From: JAICQQ01 sp965651135
Lineage (GTDB): Bacteria; Myxococcota_A; Polyangia; Polyangiales; Polyangiaceae
NCBI GenBank assembly: GCA_965651135.1
Contig: CBFGRJ010000084.1
Location: 1 to 22,585, forward strand
Direction: 5' to 3'
Length of the DNA stretch: 22,585 bases
Shown: one piece after another, positions 1 to 6,884 of the stretch
How the letters are laid out: each line of letters opens with the position of its first letter
Position numbering within the stretch: position 1 is the stretch's first letter
Position numbers and translations under genes: made by a program
Notes under the pieces: generated by a model
What the model was told of the DNA's origin: nothing
Database searches by the model: none
The model's input: the letters and a program-made list of their open reading frames with translations, nothing else

Positions 1-74
1 CGGAATCAGAACTAGAACAAGGAATAAGGAACACGGCATGTGCGTTGCCCGGGCCACTGTACTAAGGCCCGCGC

Positions 75-1028
75 GTGATCAACGAACGTGCGCCATCATG
101 GGCGTGGGCCCTGCTGCTGAGCTCGATGCTCCTCACGCCGAACGCCCAGGCCGAGGCTCAAGCGGGTCCTGCCGCGCCTACTCGTGAGCTCGACGAGCCC
201 GCTCACCGCTTGGTCTATCAGAAGCAGTGGCGGCGCTTCGAGCTCGTGGACTATTTGACCAGCGCGGCACTAGGGGCGGCGTATCTGGTCGTTCATTTCT
301 ATACCGAGCCGCCTCTCGAGCCAAAGTGGACCGGCCCCATCTTGTTCGATCGCCCAGTGCGTGAAGCGTTGGTTGGCGGCTCGCGTGACACTCGAAACAA
401 GGCCGGCGTGGTCAGCGACGTGTTCTGGTACGTACCGTTGCTGACGCCATTCGTCGAATCAGCGCTCGTGCCGTTGTTCAGCGACCATTGGAACGTCGAC
501 GTGGCCTGGCAGCTGACGGCGATCAATCTGCAGTCGGCAGCGGTGAACGCGCTCTTGACGCGCTCGGGGCATCGTTTCGTGGCTCGCGAGCGCCCCGACG
601 TGGGGCCCTGCTCGTCCGATGCAACGTACGACGACCACTGCTTCGGTGGCACCAATGCCAGCTTCCCCAGCGGGCACGCTTCGGCAGCGTTCATGGGAGC
701 CAGCCTTGCCTGTGTGCACCATTCCAACTTGCCCCTCTATGGCGGCGGCGGGCCCGACGTGGCGGTCTGCGCCGCCACCACCGGTATGGCGGTGGTCAAC
801 GGGTTCGCGAGAATCGTGGCCGATCGTCACTACGCGACCGACGTGATTGCCGGCGCAGCGATCGGCGCTCTGTCGGGTTTCGCGATGCCCGTGCTCCTGC
901 ACTACGGCGGCCTCGGTGACTTCAGCGACTTCAGCGAACCTCACGAAGCGAAGGCAGCTTCTGATTCCATGTTGACACCCGTGCTCTGGCGGCAAGGCGT
1001 GGGGGCCGTGTGGTCAGGATACTTCTAA
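75..1028 (+). CDS. Exported PAP2-family (type 2 phosphatidic acid phosphatase) protein
   Basis: 317 residues from a GTG start, with an AAGG about 7 nt upstream as the only ribosome-binding hint. The N-terminus is a signal peptide or anchor (hydrophobic residues 8-20, then an AQA-type cleavage site near 25). The PAP2 phosphatase signature is visible: an Arg-Pro at 173-174 in the first motif, PSGH at 198-201 (catalytic His201) and R246-x5-H252-x3-D256 in the third. The family removes phosphate from lipid phosphates such as phosphatidic acid or undecaprenyl pyrophosphate, or acts as an acid phosphatase; the substrate cannot be told here. Only a few short hydrophobic segments are present (around 60-72, 203-212 and 258-275), and the protein appears exported, so it may be periplasmic or membrane-associated. 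The first motif is poorly conserved, with no clear Lys six residues before the RP. It stands alone; the next gene starts 327 nt downstream. Confidence 0.85.
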   Translation: MINERAPSWAWALLLSSMLLTPNAQAEAQAGPAAPTRELDEPAHRLVYQKQWRRFELVDYLTSAALGAAYLVVHFYTEPPLEPKWTGPILFDRPVREALVGGSRDTRNKAGVVSDVFWYVPLLTPFVESALVPLFSDHWNVDVAWQLTAINLQSAAVNALLTRSGHRFVARERPDVGPCSSDATYDDHCFGGTNASFPSGHASAAFMGASLACVHHSNLPLYGGGGPDVAVCAATTGMAVVNGFARIVADRHYATDVIAGAAIGALSGFAMPVLLHYGGLGDFSDFSEPHEAKAASDSMLTPVLWRQGVGAVWSGYF

Positions 1029-1113
1029 CGACCCCAGCGCCCAGCGCATCAGAAGCCGAGAGCGGGCCAAGAAGAACCGTTAGGATGCGTACCGTGGCTT
1101 GTGAGTTGAACAT
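931..1113 (-). CDS. Possible small protein (60 aa) with an unusually strong Shine-Dalgarno
   Basis: A 60-codon ATG ORF preceded by AAGGAGGAGG (1121-1130) at 7-nt spacing, a far better ribosome binding site than most genes in this window have. A 6-bp hairpin (GAGCGC/GCGCTC, 1136-1150) lies just upstream of it on the same transcript. The N-terminal 27 residues are moderately hydrophobic (RILTVLLGPLSASDALGAG) and the rest is basic. The last 98 nt run antisense to the end of the PAP2 gene. I recognise no family. It could be a real small exported or membrane peptide, the start of a decayed gene, or chance. Confidence 0.22.
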   Translation of the reverse strand: MFNSQATVRILTVLLGPLSASDALGAGVVRSILTTRPPRLAARARVSTWNQKLPSLREVR

Positions 1114-1355
1114 GAACGAACCTCCTCCTTGGTGCGAGCGCTTCGCGCTCCTCTCGAGAGTTTCGTACGCCCAAGGTCTGTTGCCGTCTTGTACGCGCGT
1201 GCACACGGCCTTCATCGCTCGGTGCTTCGAGCCGACTGCCCCAGCGTTGCCGGCAGAGTCAGACGAGTCGAGAACGCGTCCGCGTTTCGAGATCAGAACT
1301 GAAGGGTACGGGAATAGGGCCCCACGGATTCGTCGATGATCGGCCTGAGCCAAGT
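1029..1355. other. Intergenic region, 327 bp
   Basis: No well-supported plus-strand gene; a 109-codon ORF here has no recognisable motif. The region holds the strong minus-strand ribosome binding site at 1121-1130, the GAGCGC-TTC-GCGCTC hairpin (1136-1150) and a 10-bp palindrome CTCTCGAGAG (1151-1160). It ends with an 11-bp tandem duplication (TGAGCCAAGTA at 1346-1356 and 1357-1367), and the ATG of the next gene spans the junction of the two copies. Confidence 0.5.
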
Positions 1356-2552
1356 ATGAGCCAAGTACACGCACCAAACTGGGCAGTCCTGAGTGAGCCA
1401 TGGCGACGCCGCCTCGCGCGGGTCGCGTCGGTCCTTGCTTTGACCATGCTGGGCAGCGTGGCGTGCTCGGACGATGCGAGCACTGCGGCGACGAACAGCG
1501 CAAGCTCGACCGGCGGGCCTGTCAGTACGAGTGCCGCCAGTAGCGCGAGTGGAACCGATTCCGGAATGGGAGGTGGGTTCGGGGGCGGCAGCGCGACCGA
1601 TACTGTCGTCACCTCTGTCTCAGCTTCATCGGTCACGAGCACCACCACCTCGGGAACAGGCGGCCCTACCGGCAGCAGCGTCGACACCGGCATGGTCGGT
1701 GCCGGCGGCATGGTCGGGACCAGCACCCTGGGTGGGACCGGTATGATGGGTAGTGGTGGCGTTGCTGGTACTGCCGGCTCCGGCGGCGCGGGAAGCGGCG
1801 GCATGGGCACCGACGGTGGCGGCGGCGTCACGGGCGGCACGGGTGGGACGGACGGCGGCGGGGACTACCAACCCTGTCCCACGAATGGCGACCCTTGCAA
1901 GATCATGCCGCTCGGCGATTCGATCACCTTTGGCGTGGGCGACACTGCGAACGCCGGCTATCGCGGACCGCTGTTCGCCAAGGCGGTGGCGGCCGGACAG
2001 AAGATTACCTTCACCGGCTCGCTGTCGAATGGCCCGGCCACTGTCTCGGGAGAACCATTCCCTCAGAAGAATCAAGGGCACAGTGGGTGGGGTATCTCGC
2101 GCGTCACTCCATACAGTGGTGGGAACGCCGGGATCGCGACTGTCATCCCGAGCCCGGGTTTCGATAGCGCAAGCGGAGGCATTCCCCACATCATCTTGCT
2201 GCACATCGGCACCAACGACCAAAGCACCCTCAACGCGAGCGAGATGACGAGCGACCTGTCGGGCTTTCTCGACCAGCTCACCAGCAACGCGCCCGATGCA
2301 TACGTGGTGGTGGCTCAGATCATCCCGCTGGGCTACGGCGACAACGCCATCACGCGGGCATACAACGAGGCGATTCCTGATCTCGTGCAAGAGCGCGCCT
2401 CTGCCGGCAAGCACATCGCCCTGGTCGACATGTATACCGGCTTCGAACCGTCCGCGATGTTGGACTCGGACAACGTGCACCCGAATGCCGCCGGTTACGC
2501 CTTCATGGCGGACCGGTGGTACGCCGCCATCGAGGAGTTGCTCCCCAAGTAA
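1356..2552 (+). CDS. Secreted SGNH/GDSL-family hydrolase, probable lipoprotein
   Basis: 398 residues. The N-terminus has an Arg-rich region and a hydrophobic stretch ending in Cys37 (GSVAC), a relaxed lipobox. Residues 38-170 are a low-complexity Ser/Thr- then Gly/Met-rich linker, of the kind seen in exported myxobacterial enzymes. The catalytic domain carries the SGNH blocks: LGDSI (nucleophile Ser189), the block III GTND motif at 285-288, and D372-N-V-H375-P with the catalytic Asp and His. The sequence around the Ser, KIMPLGDSITFG followed by GYRGPL, resembles the acetylxylan-esterase-like branch, so deacetylation of a polysaccharide outside the cell is a reasonable guess but unproven. No good ribosome binding site precedes the ATG, which lies inside an 11-bp tandem repeat, so the true start may differ. 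A perfect 6-bp hairpin follows the stop. Confidence 0.85.
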   Translation: MSQVHAPNWAVLSEPWRRRLARVASVLALTMLGSVACSDDASTAATNSASSTGGPVSTSAASSASGTDSGMGGGFGGGSATDTVVTSVSASSVTSTTTSGTGGPTGSSVDTGMVGAGGMVGTSTLGGTGMMGSGGVAGTAGSGGAGSGGMGTDGGGGVTGGTGGTDGGGDYQPCPTNGDPCKIMPLGDSITFGVGDTANAGYRGPLFAKAVAAGQKITFTGSLSNGPATVSGEPFPQKNQGHSGWGISRVTPYSGGNAGIATVIPSPGFDSASGGIPHIILLHIGTNDQSTLNASEMTSDLSGFLDQLTSNAPDAYVVVAQIIPLGYGDNAITRAYNEAIPDLVQERASAGKHIALVDMYTGFEPSAMLDSDNVHPNAAGYAFMADRWYAAIEELLPK

Positions 2553-2569
2553 CATCGTCGCGAGCTAGC

Positions 2570-2587
2570 GGCCTATCCCGGTAGGCC
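2570..2587 (+). terminator. Hairpin after the SGNH hydrolase gene
   Basis: Perfect 6-bp stem GGCCTA/TAGGCC with a 6-nt loop, starting 17 nt after the stop codon. No T-run follows, so a factor-independent terminator is only a possibility. It overlaps a tandem 9-bp repeat (CCGGTAGGC twice). Confidence 0.3.
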
Positions 2588-2656
2588 CGGTAGGCTCAGC
2601 CCGCAGGAGTGTGCGAGGGTTTTGGCTCTGACAGGCTGATCCGGTTCGAGACGCCC

Positions 2657-2696
2657 GAAAACCGCCAAGACACGAAGAGCGCCAAGCTCTCCAAGG
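2657..2696. repeat. Degenerate CCGCCAAGA/GCGCCAAG-type repeat
   Basis: AAAACCGCCAAGACACGAAG followed by AGCGCCAAGCTCTCCAAGG: short CCAAGR units at irregular 6-12 bp spacing. Its translations (ENRQDTKSAKLSK on plus, LGELGALRVLAVFG on minus) resemble spurious ORFs that recur in environmental bacterial genomes near such repeats. No matching closing arm is obvious downstream. It is probably a remnant of a dispersed non-coding element (inference). Confidence 0.45.
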
Positions 2697-2775
2697 ATTG
2701 GGGGAATGCACGCTTGGGTGCGTCGGAGCTTTGCGTGCTCCGTAGGCGCTAATCGCTGATGAGATTTTTCAAATG

Positions 2776-2901
2776 AACCGCAAAACCGCGAAACACGCAA
2801 AGAAACAAATAGCTCGAATCTCGCGTCCCTCCCGCGAGCATTCACGACTGAGCATGCAGAGTGGGGAGTGCGGTTTTGCCGAATTCTGTGTTTTTGCGGT
2901 T
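2776..2901. repeat. Short element with imperfect terminal inverted repeats
   Basis: A 126-bp segment bounded by a perfect 10-bp inverted repeat, AACCGCAAAA (2776-2785) and TTTTGCGGTT (2892-2901). The sequence just inside the arms is also similar (ACCGCGAAACACG inside the left arm, CTGTG inside the right). The interior encodes nothing recognisable. The arrangement is MITE-like, but no flanking target duplication was found by eye. Its left arm resembles the repeat at 2657-2696, in the same orientation. Confidence 0.45.
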
Positions 2902-2956
2902 AGTGTTTTTTCAGAAGGCCGCACACGAGCGTCGATGACTCAAACTCCCTATAGCT

Positions 2957-2998
2957 GACGTTGACCTGAACGTTGACTTGGACTTGAACGTGAACGTG
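2957..2998. repeat. Seven-unit degenerate hexamer array
   Basis: Seven consecutive 6-bp units fitting RACSTK-like variation: GACGTT, GACCTG, AACGTT, GACTTG, GACTTG, AACGTG, AACGTG. It lies downstream of the mobA stop. Tract-like origin by slippage plus drift fits; a coding role is unlikely. Confidence 0.6.
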
Positions 2999-3065
2999 GT
3001 CTCCACCCTTTGACGATGGTGTTGCACGCAACGGGTGAAGCCGAGCCGATGCAAGCGGCAGAGAG

Positions 3066-3653
3066 CTAAGGCGCGGGCGAAATGTCTTCGGGCGTGTCCC
3101 AATCGCGGAGCTGATGCTCTTCGCCTGGCGCGAGCGGAAAGATGTGTGCGCCGATTTCGGTGAGCAGCCCTTGCAGGCTGAGCTTTCCGGATTGCAGTCG
3201 CGCGTTGACCAGTGCCTCTACCGATTCGGAGTGGTAACGAGCAAAAAACGGTTGCCAGCGGCCGTCGAGACGCGGAGCCACGAGCGGCGCGTCCGGCGCA
3301 TGCGCGGCTAGGCGCTGGACGAGCGGGGGCTCGAGATAGGGCATGTCGCAGGCGAGCGCAATGGCTTGCGCTATGCCTGCTGCGCGTGCCGCGCCACACA
3401 GGGCAGCAAGCCCGGCAAGTGGCCCCGCCCCGATCGAGGCGTCGGGGAGCTGGTCGAGGCGTAGATGTGTGTACGCTGGGTGCTGGCCCACCAACACCAG
3501 CGACGCGTGAGGAAGGGCTTCGGCGCAGGTGGTGCTCAGCCGTTCGACCAGCGTCTGTGGGTTTGGCGTACTCGGCGCACGAAGTAACCCCTTGGCTATG
3601 CCACCCATCCTTTTGGCCTGTCCCCCCACGAAGATTCCGATCATGACGCGCAT
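3066..3653 (-). CDS. mobA: Molybdenum cofactor guanylyltransferase MobA
   Basis: 195 residues, the usual size for MobA. The enzyme transfers GMP from GTP to Mo-molybdopterin to form the guanine-dinucleotide cofactor in the cytoplasm. The nucleotidyltransferase motif near the N-terminus reads FVGGQAKRMGG with Lys21. Also visible are GPLAGL at 77-82, the metal-binding CDMP around Asp103, QPFFARY in the middle and DTPED at 186-190 near the end, all as expected for the family. The start ATG overlaps the moeA stop by one base (TAATG), so translation is probably coupled. A cytidylyltransferase (MocA-type) role is less likely given the sequence pattern, but specificity cannot be proven by eye. Confidence 0.9.
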   Translation of the reverse strand: MRVMIGIFVGGQAKRMGGIAKGLLRAPSTPNPQTLVERLSTTCAEALPHASLVLVGQHPAYTHLRLDQLPDASIGAGPLAGLAALCGAARAAGIAQAIALACDMPYLEPPLVQRLAAHAPDAPLVAPRLDGRWQPFFARYHSESVEALVNARLQSGKLSLQGLLTEIGAHIFPLAPGEEHQLRDWDTPEDISPAP

Positions 3654-4840
3654 TAGAGCTCCGAGAAGGGGATTGCTTCGACCACGTCCCCCGCATTTCG
3701 ATGACCCACCGTCTCGGCAAGGATCACGAGCGCGTCGGCCCAGGCCATGGCCGTGGTGGCGCCGGAGGCCTGGTTGTCCAATGGGGTCACCAGCTCGCCC
3801 TCCAGCTTGGCGCGGTAAAATCCGCGACGCCCGGGCTTCTGCTCGATGGGGCGCGTCAGGCGAGCCTGCACACGCGCTGGCCGAGGATCGGCTTTGCCCT
3901 GCAGTGCGCGCAGCAGAGGCAGACCGAACAAGGCGAAGGTAATCTGTGCGGACGCGGGGTTGCCAGGCAGTCCCAAGATGCGCTTGTCGCCGAATGTGCC
4001 GAAGTACAGCGGTTTGCCTGGCTTGATGGCCACCTTGTGAAACACCGTTTCGACGCCCAAAGATTCGAGGGCCTCCCGCACGATGTCACGATCGCCAACG
4101 CTCACTCCTCCTACCGTAACCAGCACGTCCGAGCGCTCGAGCCCCTCGGCGATCGAAGTGCGCGTCGCTTGAAGCGCGTCCGAGGTGGTTGGCAAGAGTT
4201 GGGGAACGCCACCAGCGCTCTGAATCATGGCTGTCAGCGCGACGCCGTTGCTGTTCGGAATGCTGCCCGGGCGAGCAGCGCTCCCGGGTGGCCGTAGCTC
4301 GTCGCCGGTGCACAGCACGCCGACTCTTGGCTTCTTTGCAACGACCAGCTCGGCGTAGTCCAGCGCGGCGGCGAGGCCCAAATGAAAAGCATTGAGCTCG
4401 ACACCCGCAGCGAGCGCTTGCTCACCCGTTTCGAGGTCTTCTCCGCGCCGCCTTACGTTGTCGCCCGGTCGCGGGGGCTTCGTGAAACGTGCCACGCCTG
4501 CTTCGCTCTCCACGTTCTCTTGCATCGCCACGCTGTCGGCACTTTCTGGTATGGGTGCGCCGGTGAAAATGCGCATGGTAGTGCCTGGTTCGAGCTTTCC
4601 CAAAGGCGAGCCGGCGGCACTGACGCCCTTGATGGGGAGCACAGGGTGCTCGGTGTTCAGATCGCGCGTGCACAGTGCGTAGCCATCCATCGCCGAGTAG
4701 TCGAATTCGGGTATGGGCCGCGTGGCAATCAGCGGGCGGCACAAGAAACGCCCCAGGGCCGCGCTCAGGGGTACGCGCTCCTGTGCGCTCGGCAGCGCCG
4801 TGTTCAGTATTGCGTCTAGTGCGCTGTCGAAATCGAGCAT
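3653..4840 (-). CDS. moeA: Molybdopterin molybdenumtransferase MoeA
   Basis: 395 residues, matching the family's usual 390-410. MoeA inserts molybdate into adenylylated molybdopterin with loss of AMP, the step before MobA. Family motifs are present: DYSAMDGYA at 47-55, RIFTGAPIPE with a GDNVRRRGED segment in the middle, TVGGVSVGD at 242-250 (the MoCF-biosynthesis signature), KPGKPLYFG, and LPGNPAS at about 291-297. The C-terminal domain IV is complete. It is the first gene of a two-gene minus-strand unit with mobA. The start codon lies 55 bp from the divergent DUF6600-like gene; no clear ribosome binding site is seen. No other moa, mog or molybdate transport genes lie in the window. Confidence 0.93.
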   Translation of the reverse strand: MLDFDSALDAILNTALPSAQERVPLSAALGRFLCRPLIATRPIPEFDYSAMDGYALCTRDLNTEHPVLPIKGVSAAGSPLGKLEPGTTMRIFTGAPIPESADSVAMQENVESEAGVARFTKPPRPGDNVRRRGEDLETGEQALAAGVELNAFHLGLAAALDYAELVVAKKPRVGVLCTGDELRPPGSAARPGSIPNSNGVALTAMIQSAGGVPQLLPTTSDALQATRTSIAEGLERSDVLVTVGGVSVGDRDIVREALESLGVETVFHKVAIKPGKPLYFGTFGDKRILGLPGNPASAQITFALFGLPLLRALQGKADPRPARVQARLTRPIEQKPGRRGFYRAKLEGELVTPLDNQASGATTAMAWADALVILAETVGHRNAGDVVEAIPFSEL

Positions 4841-4895
4841 GGCGCTGAAGTGTAGTCAGAAACATGAGTGTAGGAAGCGGACACAACTCGACACA

Positions 4896-6320
4896 ATGAA
4901 TCGATCGAAGTTTTCAATCGTTCTCGCAGACGAGCCGATGACGTCGCTCACGCTTGCGATGCGCGCTACCCGGGCTCATGCTTGTCGCATGGCTCTCGAT
5001 CGTGCACTGCTCGCTCTGGCCGTTTCGTTGGCCATGCTGGTGACCTCGCTGCCTACCCGCGCTGGTGAGCCTGCCGACGACGGCTGGTTCGGCGACGATG
5101 CTGCGTTCGCAGCGGAGTCCGAGACCGACGCCTTGCACGACGACGATGAGGGCAACGCCGGTTGGGCCGACGTGGAGGAAGCGGACTGGGATTCCGACGA
5201 CGCGAATCCTCGCGCGCTCACTGAGTTCGCTCCGTTGCTCGATCCGTACGGCGAGTGGCACAACGACACGCGTTACGGGCTCGTTTGGGTGCCTTCTCGA
5301 GCGATCGTGGGCGACGACTTCGCACCGTATTGGAGTCACGGTCACTGGTCGCTCGACACGACGGGCAACTGGGTTTGGGTCAGCGATTTTGCGTTTGGAC
5401 CCGTGGTGTTTCACTACGGCCGCTGGGTATGGATTCCGGGCGTGGGCTGGTCCTGGGTGCCCGGGTACCGGTATTCGCCGGCGTGGGTCGTGTGGCGCGT
5501 TCCCGGCGCTGGTGTCACCTATCTCGGTTGGGCGCCGATGCCTCCGAGCTACATTTGGGTCGACGGTGTCGCGGTCGGCGTCGGTTTCGGTGTCACCACT
5601 GTCTGGGGCTTCTGTCCGACGCGATACGTGTTTGCGCGTCACCCCTACCGCTATCGATTGCGCGATCGCCATCGCATGGGTTACCTGGCTCGGCACACGC
5701 ATCGCTACCCTCACGCGGGTCATCGGAACGGTCCGACACCCAGGCAAGCAGGTGTGCCGAAATCACAGGCGCCGAAGTATCGAGTGCCGGCACAGCCCGT
5801 CCCGGCGCGTGCCGCTCGACCGCGGGCGCAGCGGCTGCCGAGCGACGGCTCGTGGGTCAACAGCGTCGACCGCAGTACTCCTGCACGCGTGAGCCGTCCC
5901 GTGCGTCCGCCAGCTCAACCCAGAGAAATCGTGCGGCCGCGAGTGCAGGTGAACCGCAACTCGACCTGGCCCGCCAGGCTCGAACCGCCTCGGCCGCGCG
6001 GCGACCTGCCGCGCCCCAGAGCCACGCCGCCGCAGCAGCGACCATCCAGCAGCTCGACCCAGGCCCCGAGCCGCGATCAGCGAGAAGCCGTCTCGCGGCG
6101 CAGCCCAGCGCGCGACGATGCCAGTACGAGCTCGAGCCGCCGCGGAGCGCCCGTCGTCCGCCGTGCTCGTGGGGCTGGTGGCGACCGAGCTACTGTGGTC
6201 CCGCACGTCGAGCGCCGCTCGGTCGCACCCGTGCAGCAGCGCTCCGTCAAGCCCCGATCGACGAGTCGAGCCCCGGTACACGTCAGGGGAGTTGCGCCAC
6301 GCGCCGCCCAGCGCCGCTGA
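4896..6320 (+). CDS. Exported Trp-rich DUF6600-like protein with basic Pro/Arg tail
   Basis: 474 residues from ATG 4896. Other in-frame ATGs at 4938 and 4989 are possible; the last gives the neatest signal peptide (MALDRALLALAVSLAML, cleaved near PTRA). AGGAAG at 4872 is the only Shine-Dalgarno-like sequence and is rather far from any ATG. An acidic stretch follows (many Asp and Glu). Then comes a core of roughly residues 107-245 with repeating Trp motifs: YGEWHN, YWSHGHWSL, GNWVWVSDF, YGRWVWIPGVGW, PAWVVWR, YLGWAPMPP. This is the pattern of DUF6600-type secreted proteins of unknown function. The rest, about 230 residues, is Arg/Pro/Ser-rich, very basic and likely disordered. The acidic N-part and basic C-part suggest intra- or intermolecular charge pairing (inference). 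The stop overlaps the Shine-Dalgarno of the next gene. Confidence 0.8.
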   Translation: MNRSKFSIVLADEPMTSLTLAMRATRAHACRMALDRALLALAVSLAMLVTSLPTRAGEPADDGWFGDDAAFAAESETDALHDDDEGNAGWADVEEADWDSDDANPRALTEFAPLLDPYGEWHNDTRYGLVWVPSRAIVGDDFAPYWSHGHWSLDTTGNWVWVSDFAFGPVVFHYGRWVWIPGVGWSWVPGYRYSPAWVVWRVPGAGVTYLGWAPMPPSYIWVDGVAVGVGFGVTTVWGFCPTRYVFARHPYRYRLRDRHRMGYLARHTHRYPHAGHRNGPTPRQAGVPKSQAPKYRVPAQPVPARAARPRAQRLPSDGSWVNSVDRSTPARVSRPVRPPAQPREIVRPRVQVNRNSTWPARLEPPRPRGDLPRPRATPPQQRPSSSSTQAPSRDQREAVSRRSPARDDASTSSSRRGAPVVRRARGAGGDRATVVPHVERRSVAPVQQRSVKPRSTSRAPVHVRGVAPRAAQRR

Positions 6321-6329
6321 GGAGTGCTC

Positions 6330-6869
6330 ATGGGGTGCAGACCATTCGCTGGCGCGCTCGTCGGTTTTTCCACCTTGGGTTGCGGTGGCTCCGACGATAT
6401 CGCGTACTATGAGCCCCCGGCAGCCCGCAAAGAGATACCGGAGTCGCGGATCGACAGCGACGCGGCACTAGCGGGTCGCGAGCCGGGCCAAGGTGTCGGG
6501 GTCTTCGTCGAATACCAGCGCGGCGGACACTACCGCATCGACCTGACCTGCGACACGCTGCTCACGGGCTACGGGTGTTCTTGGTGGATCGCGGCGGAAC
6601 CCAACCGCGGCAGCCCGTTCGCGATGACGCTGCACGACCTCGAATCCAGTGACTATTTCGAAGCCCTGGAAAGCAGCGTGGTGCTTTGGGCGTATACGAA
6701 TGACGATCTGGACGGCTTTTCGTTCCGCACCGCGCCCGGCGCCACGCTACGCTTGAGTGTCTGGCTCGACGAGGTTCCGGAAAGCAGGTACGTGTATTGG
6801 GTGGGCGATGGCGCTGTGCACACCGGCGCACCGTCGACGCCGTTCGACCTCGTGCCGAGTGAGCCCTGA
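6330..6869 (+). CDS. Small predicted lipoprotein, unknown function
   Basis: 179 residues. The ATG at 6330 is preceded by GAGGAG (6319-6324) at 5-nt spacing, and this ribosome binding site overlaps the TGA of the upstream gene, so the two are almost surely co-translated. A GTG at 6324 is in frame but lies inside the Shine-Dalgarno. The N-terminus is hydrophobic to Cys18 (STLGC, a relaxed lipobox), followed by GGSDD as in many lipoproteins. The mature part has several aromatic and beta-rich segments (YRIDLTCDTLL, GCSWWIAAEP, VVLWAYTNDD, LRLSVWLDE) and two more cysteines that could pair, suggesting a beta-sandwich. I do not recognise the family. It ends 15 bp from the convergent ppk gene. Confidence 0.75.
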   Translation: MGCRPFAGALVGFSTLGCGGSDDIAYYEPPAARKEIPESRIDSDAALAGREPGQGVGVFVEYQRGGHYRIDLTCDTLLTGYGCSWWIAAEPNRGSPFAMTLHDLESSDYFEALESSVVLWAYTNDDLDGFSFRTAPGATLRLSVWLDEVPESRYVYWVGDGAVHTGAPSTPFDLVPSEP

Positions 6870-6884
6870 CCTTGCCCGGCCCAA

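Larger units (their letters stand above)
2553..3065. other. Intergenic region with degenerate repeats, 513 bp
   Basis: Lies between the convergent SGNH and mobA genes. I see no convincing gene. Short ORFs on both strands here are translations of repeat DNA, rich in Lys, Arg and Ala on one strand and in Leu, Val and Phe on the other. Contents in order: a 6-bp hairpin at 2570-2587, overlapping a tandem CCGGTAGGC; a CCGCCAAGA-type repeat at 2657-2696; a hairpin CGGAGC/GCTCCG at 2724-2742; a repeat element bounded by inverted repeats at 2776-2901; and a hexamer array at 2957-2998. Confidence 0.6.

Noticed and set aside
1626..2555. 309-codon minus-strand ORF
   Set aside because: It is the mirror of the SGNH gene, has no motif, and is explained by high-GC codon bias.
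2573..2958. Short ORFs on both strands in the repeat region
   Set aside because: Their sequences are direct translations of the CCAAGR/CCGCAAAA repeats, not conserved protein.
4713..4895. Upstream extension of the DUF6600-like ORF to an ATG inside moeA
   Set aside because: It runs antisense through the moeA 5' end and places a hydrophilic stretch before the signal peptide; later ATGs are far more plausible.
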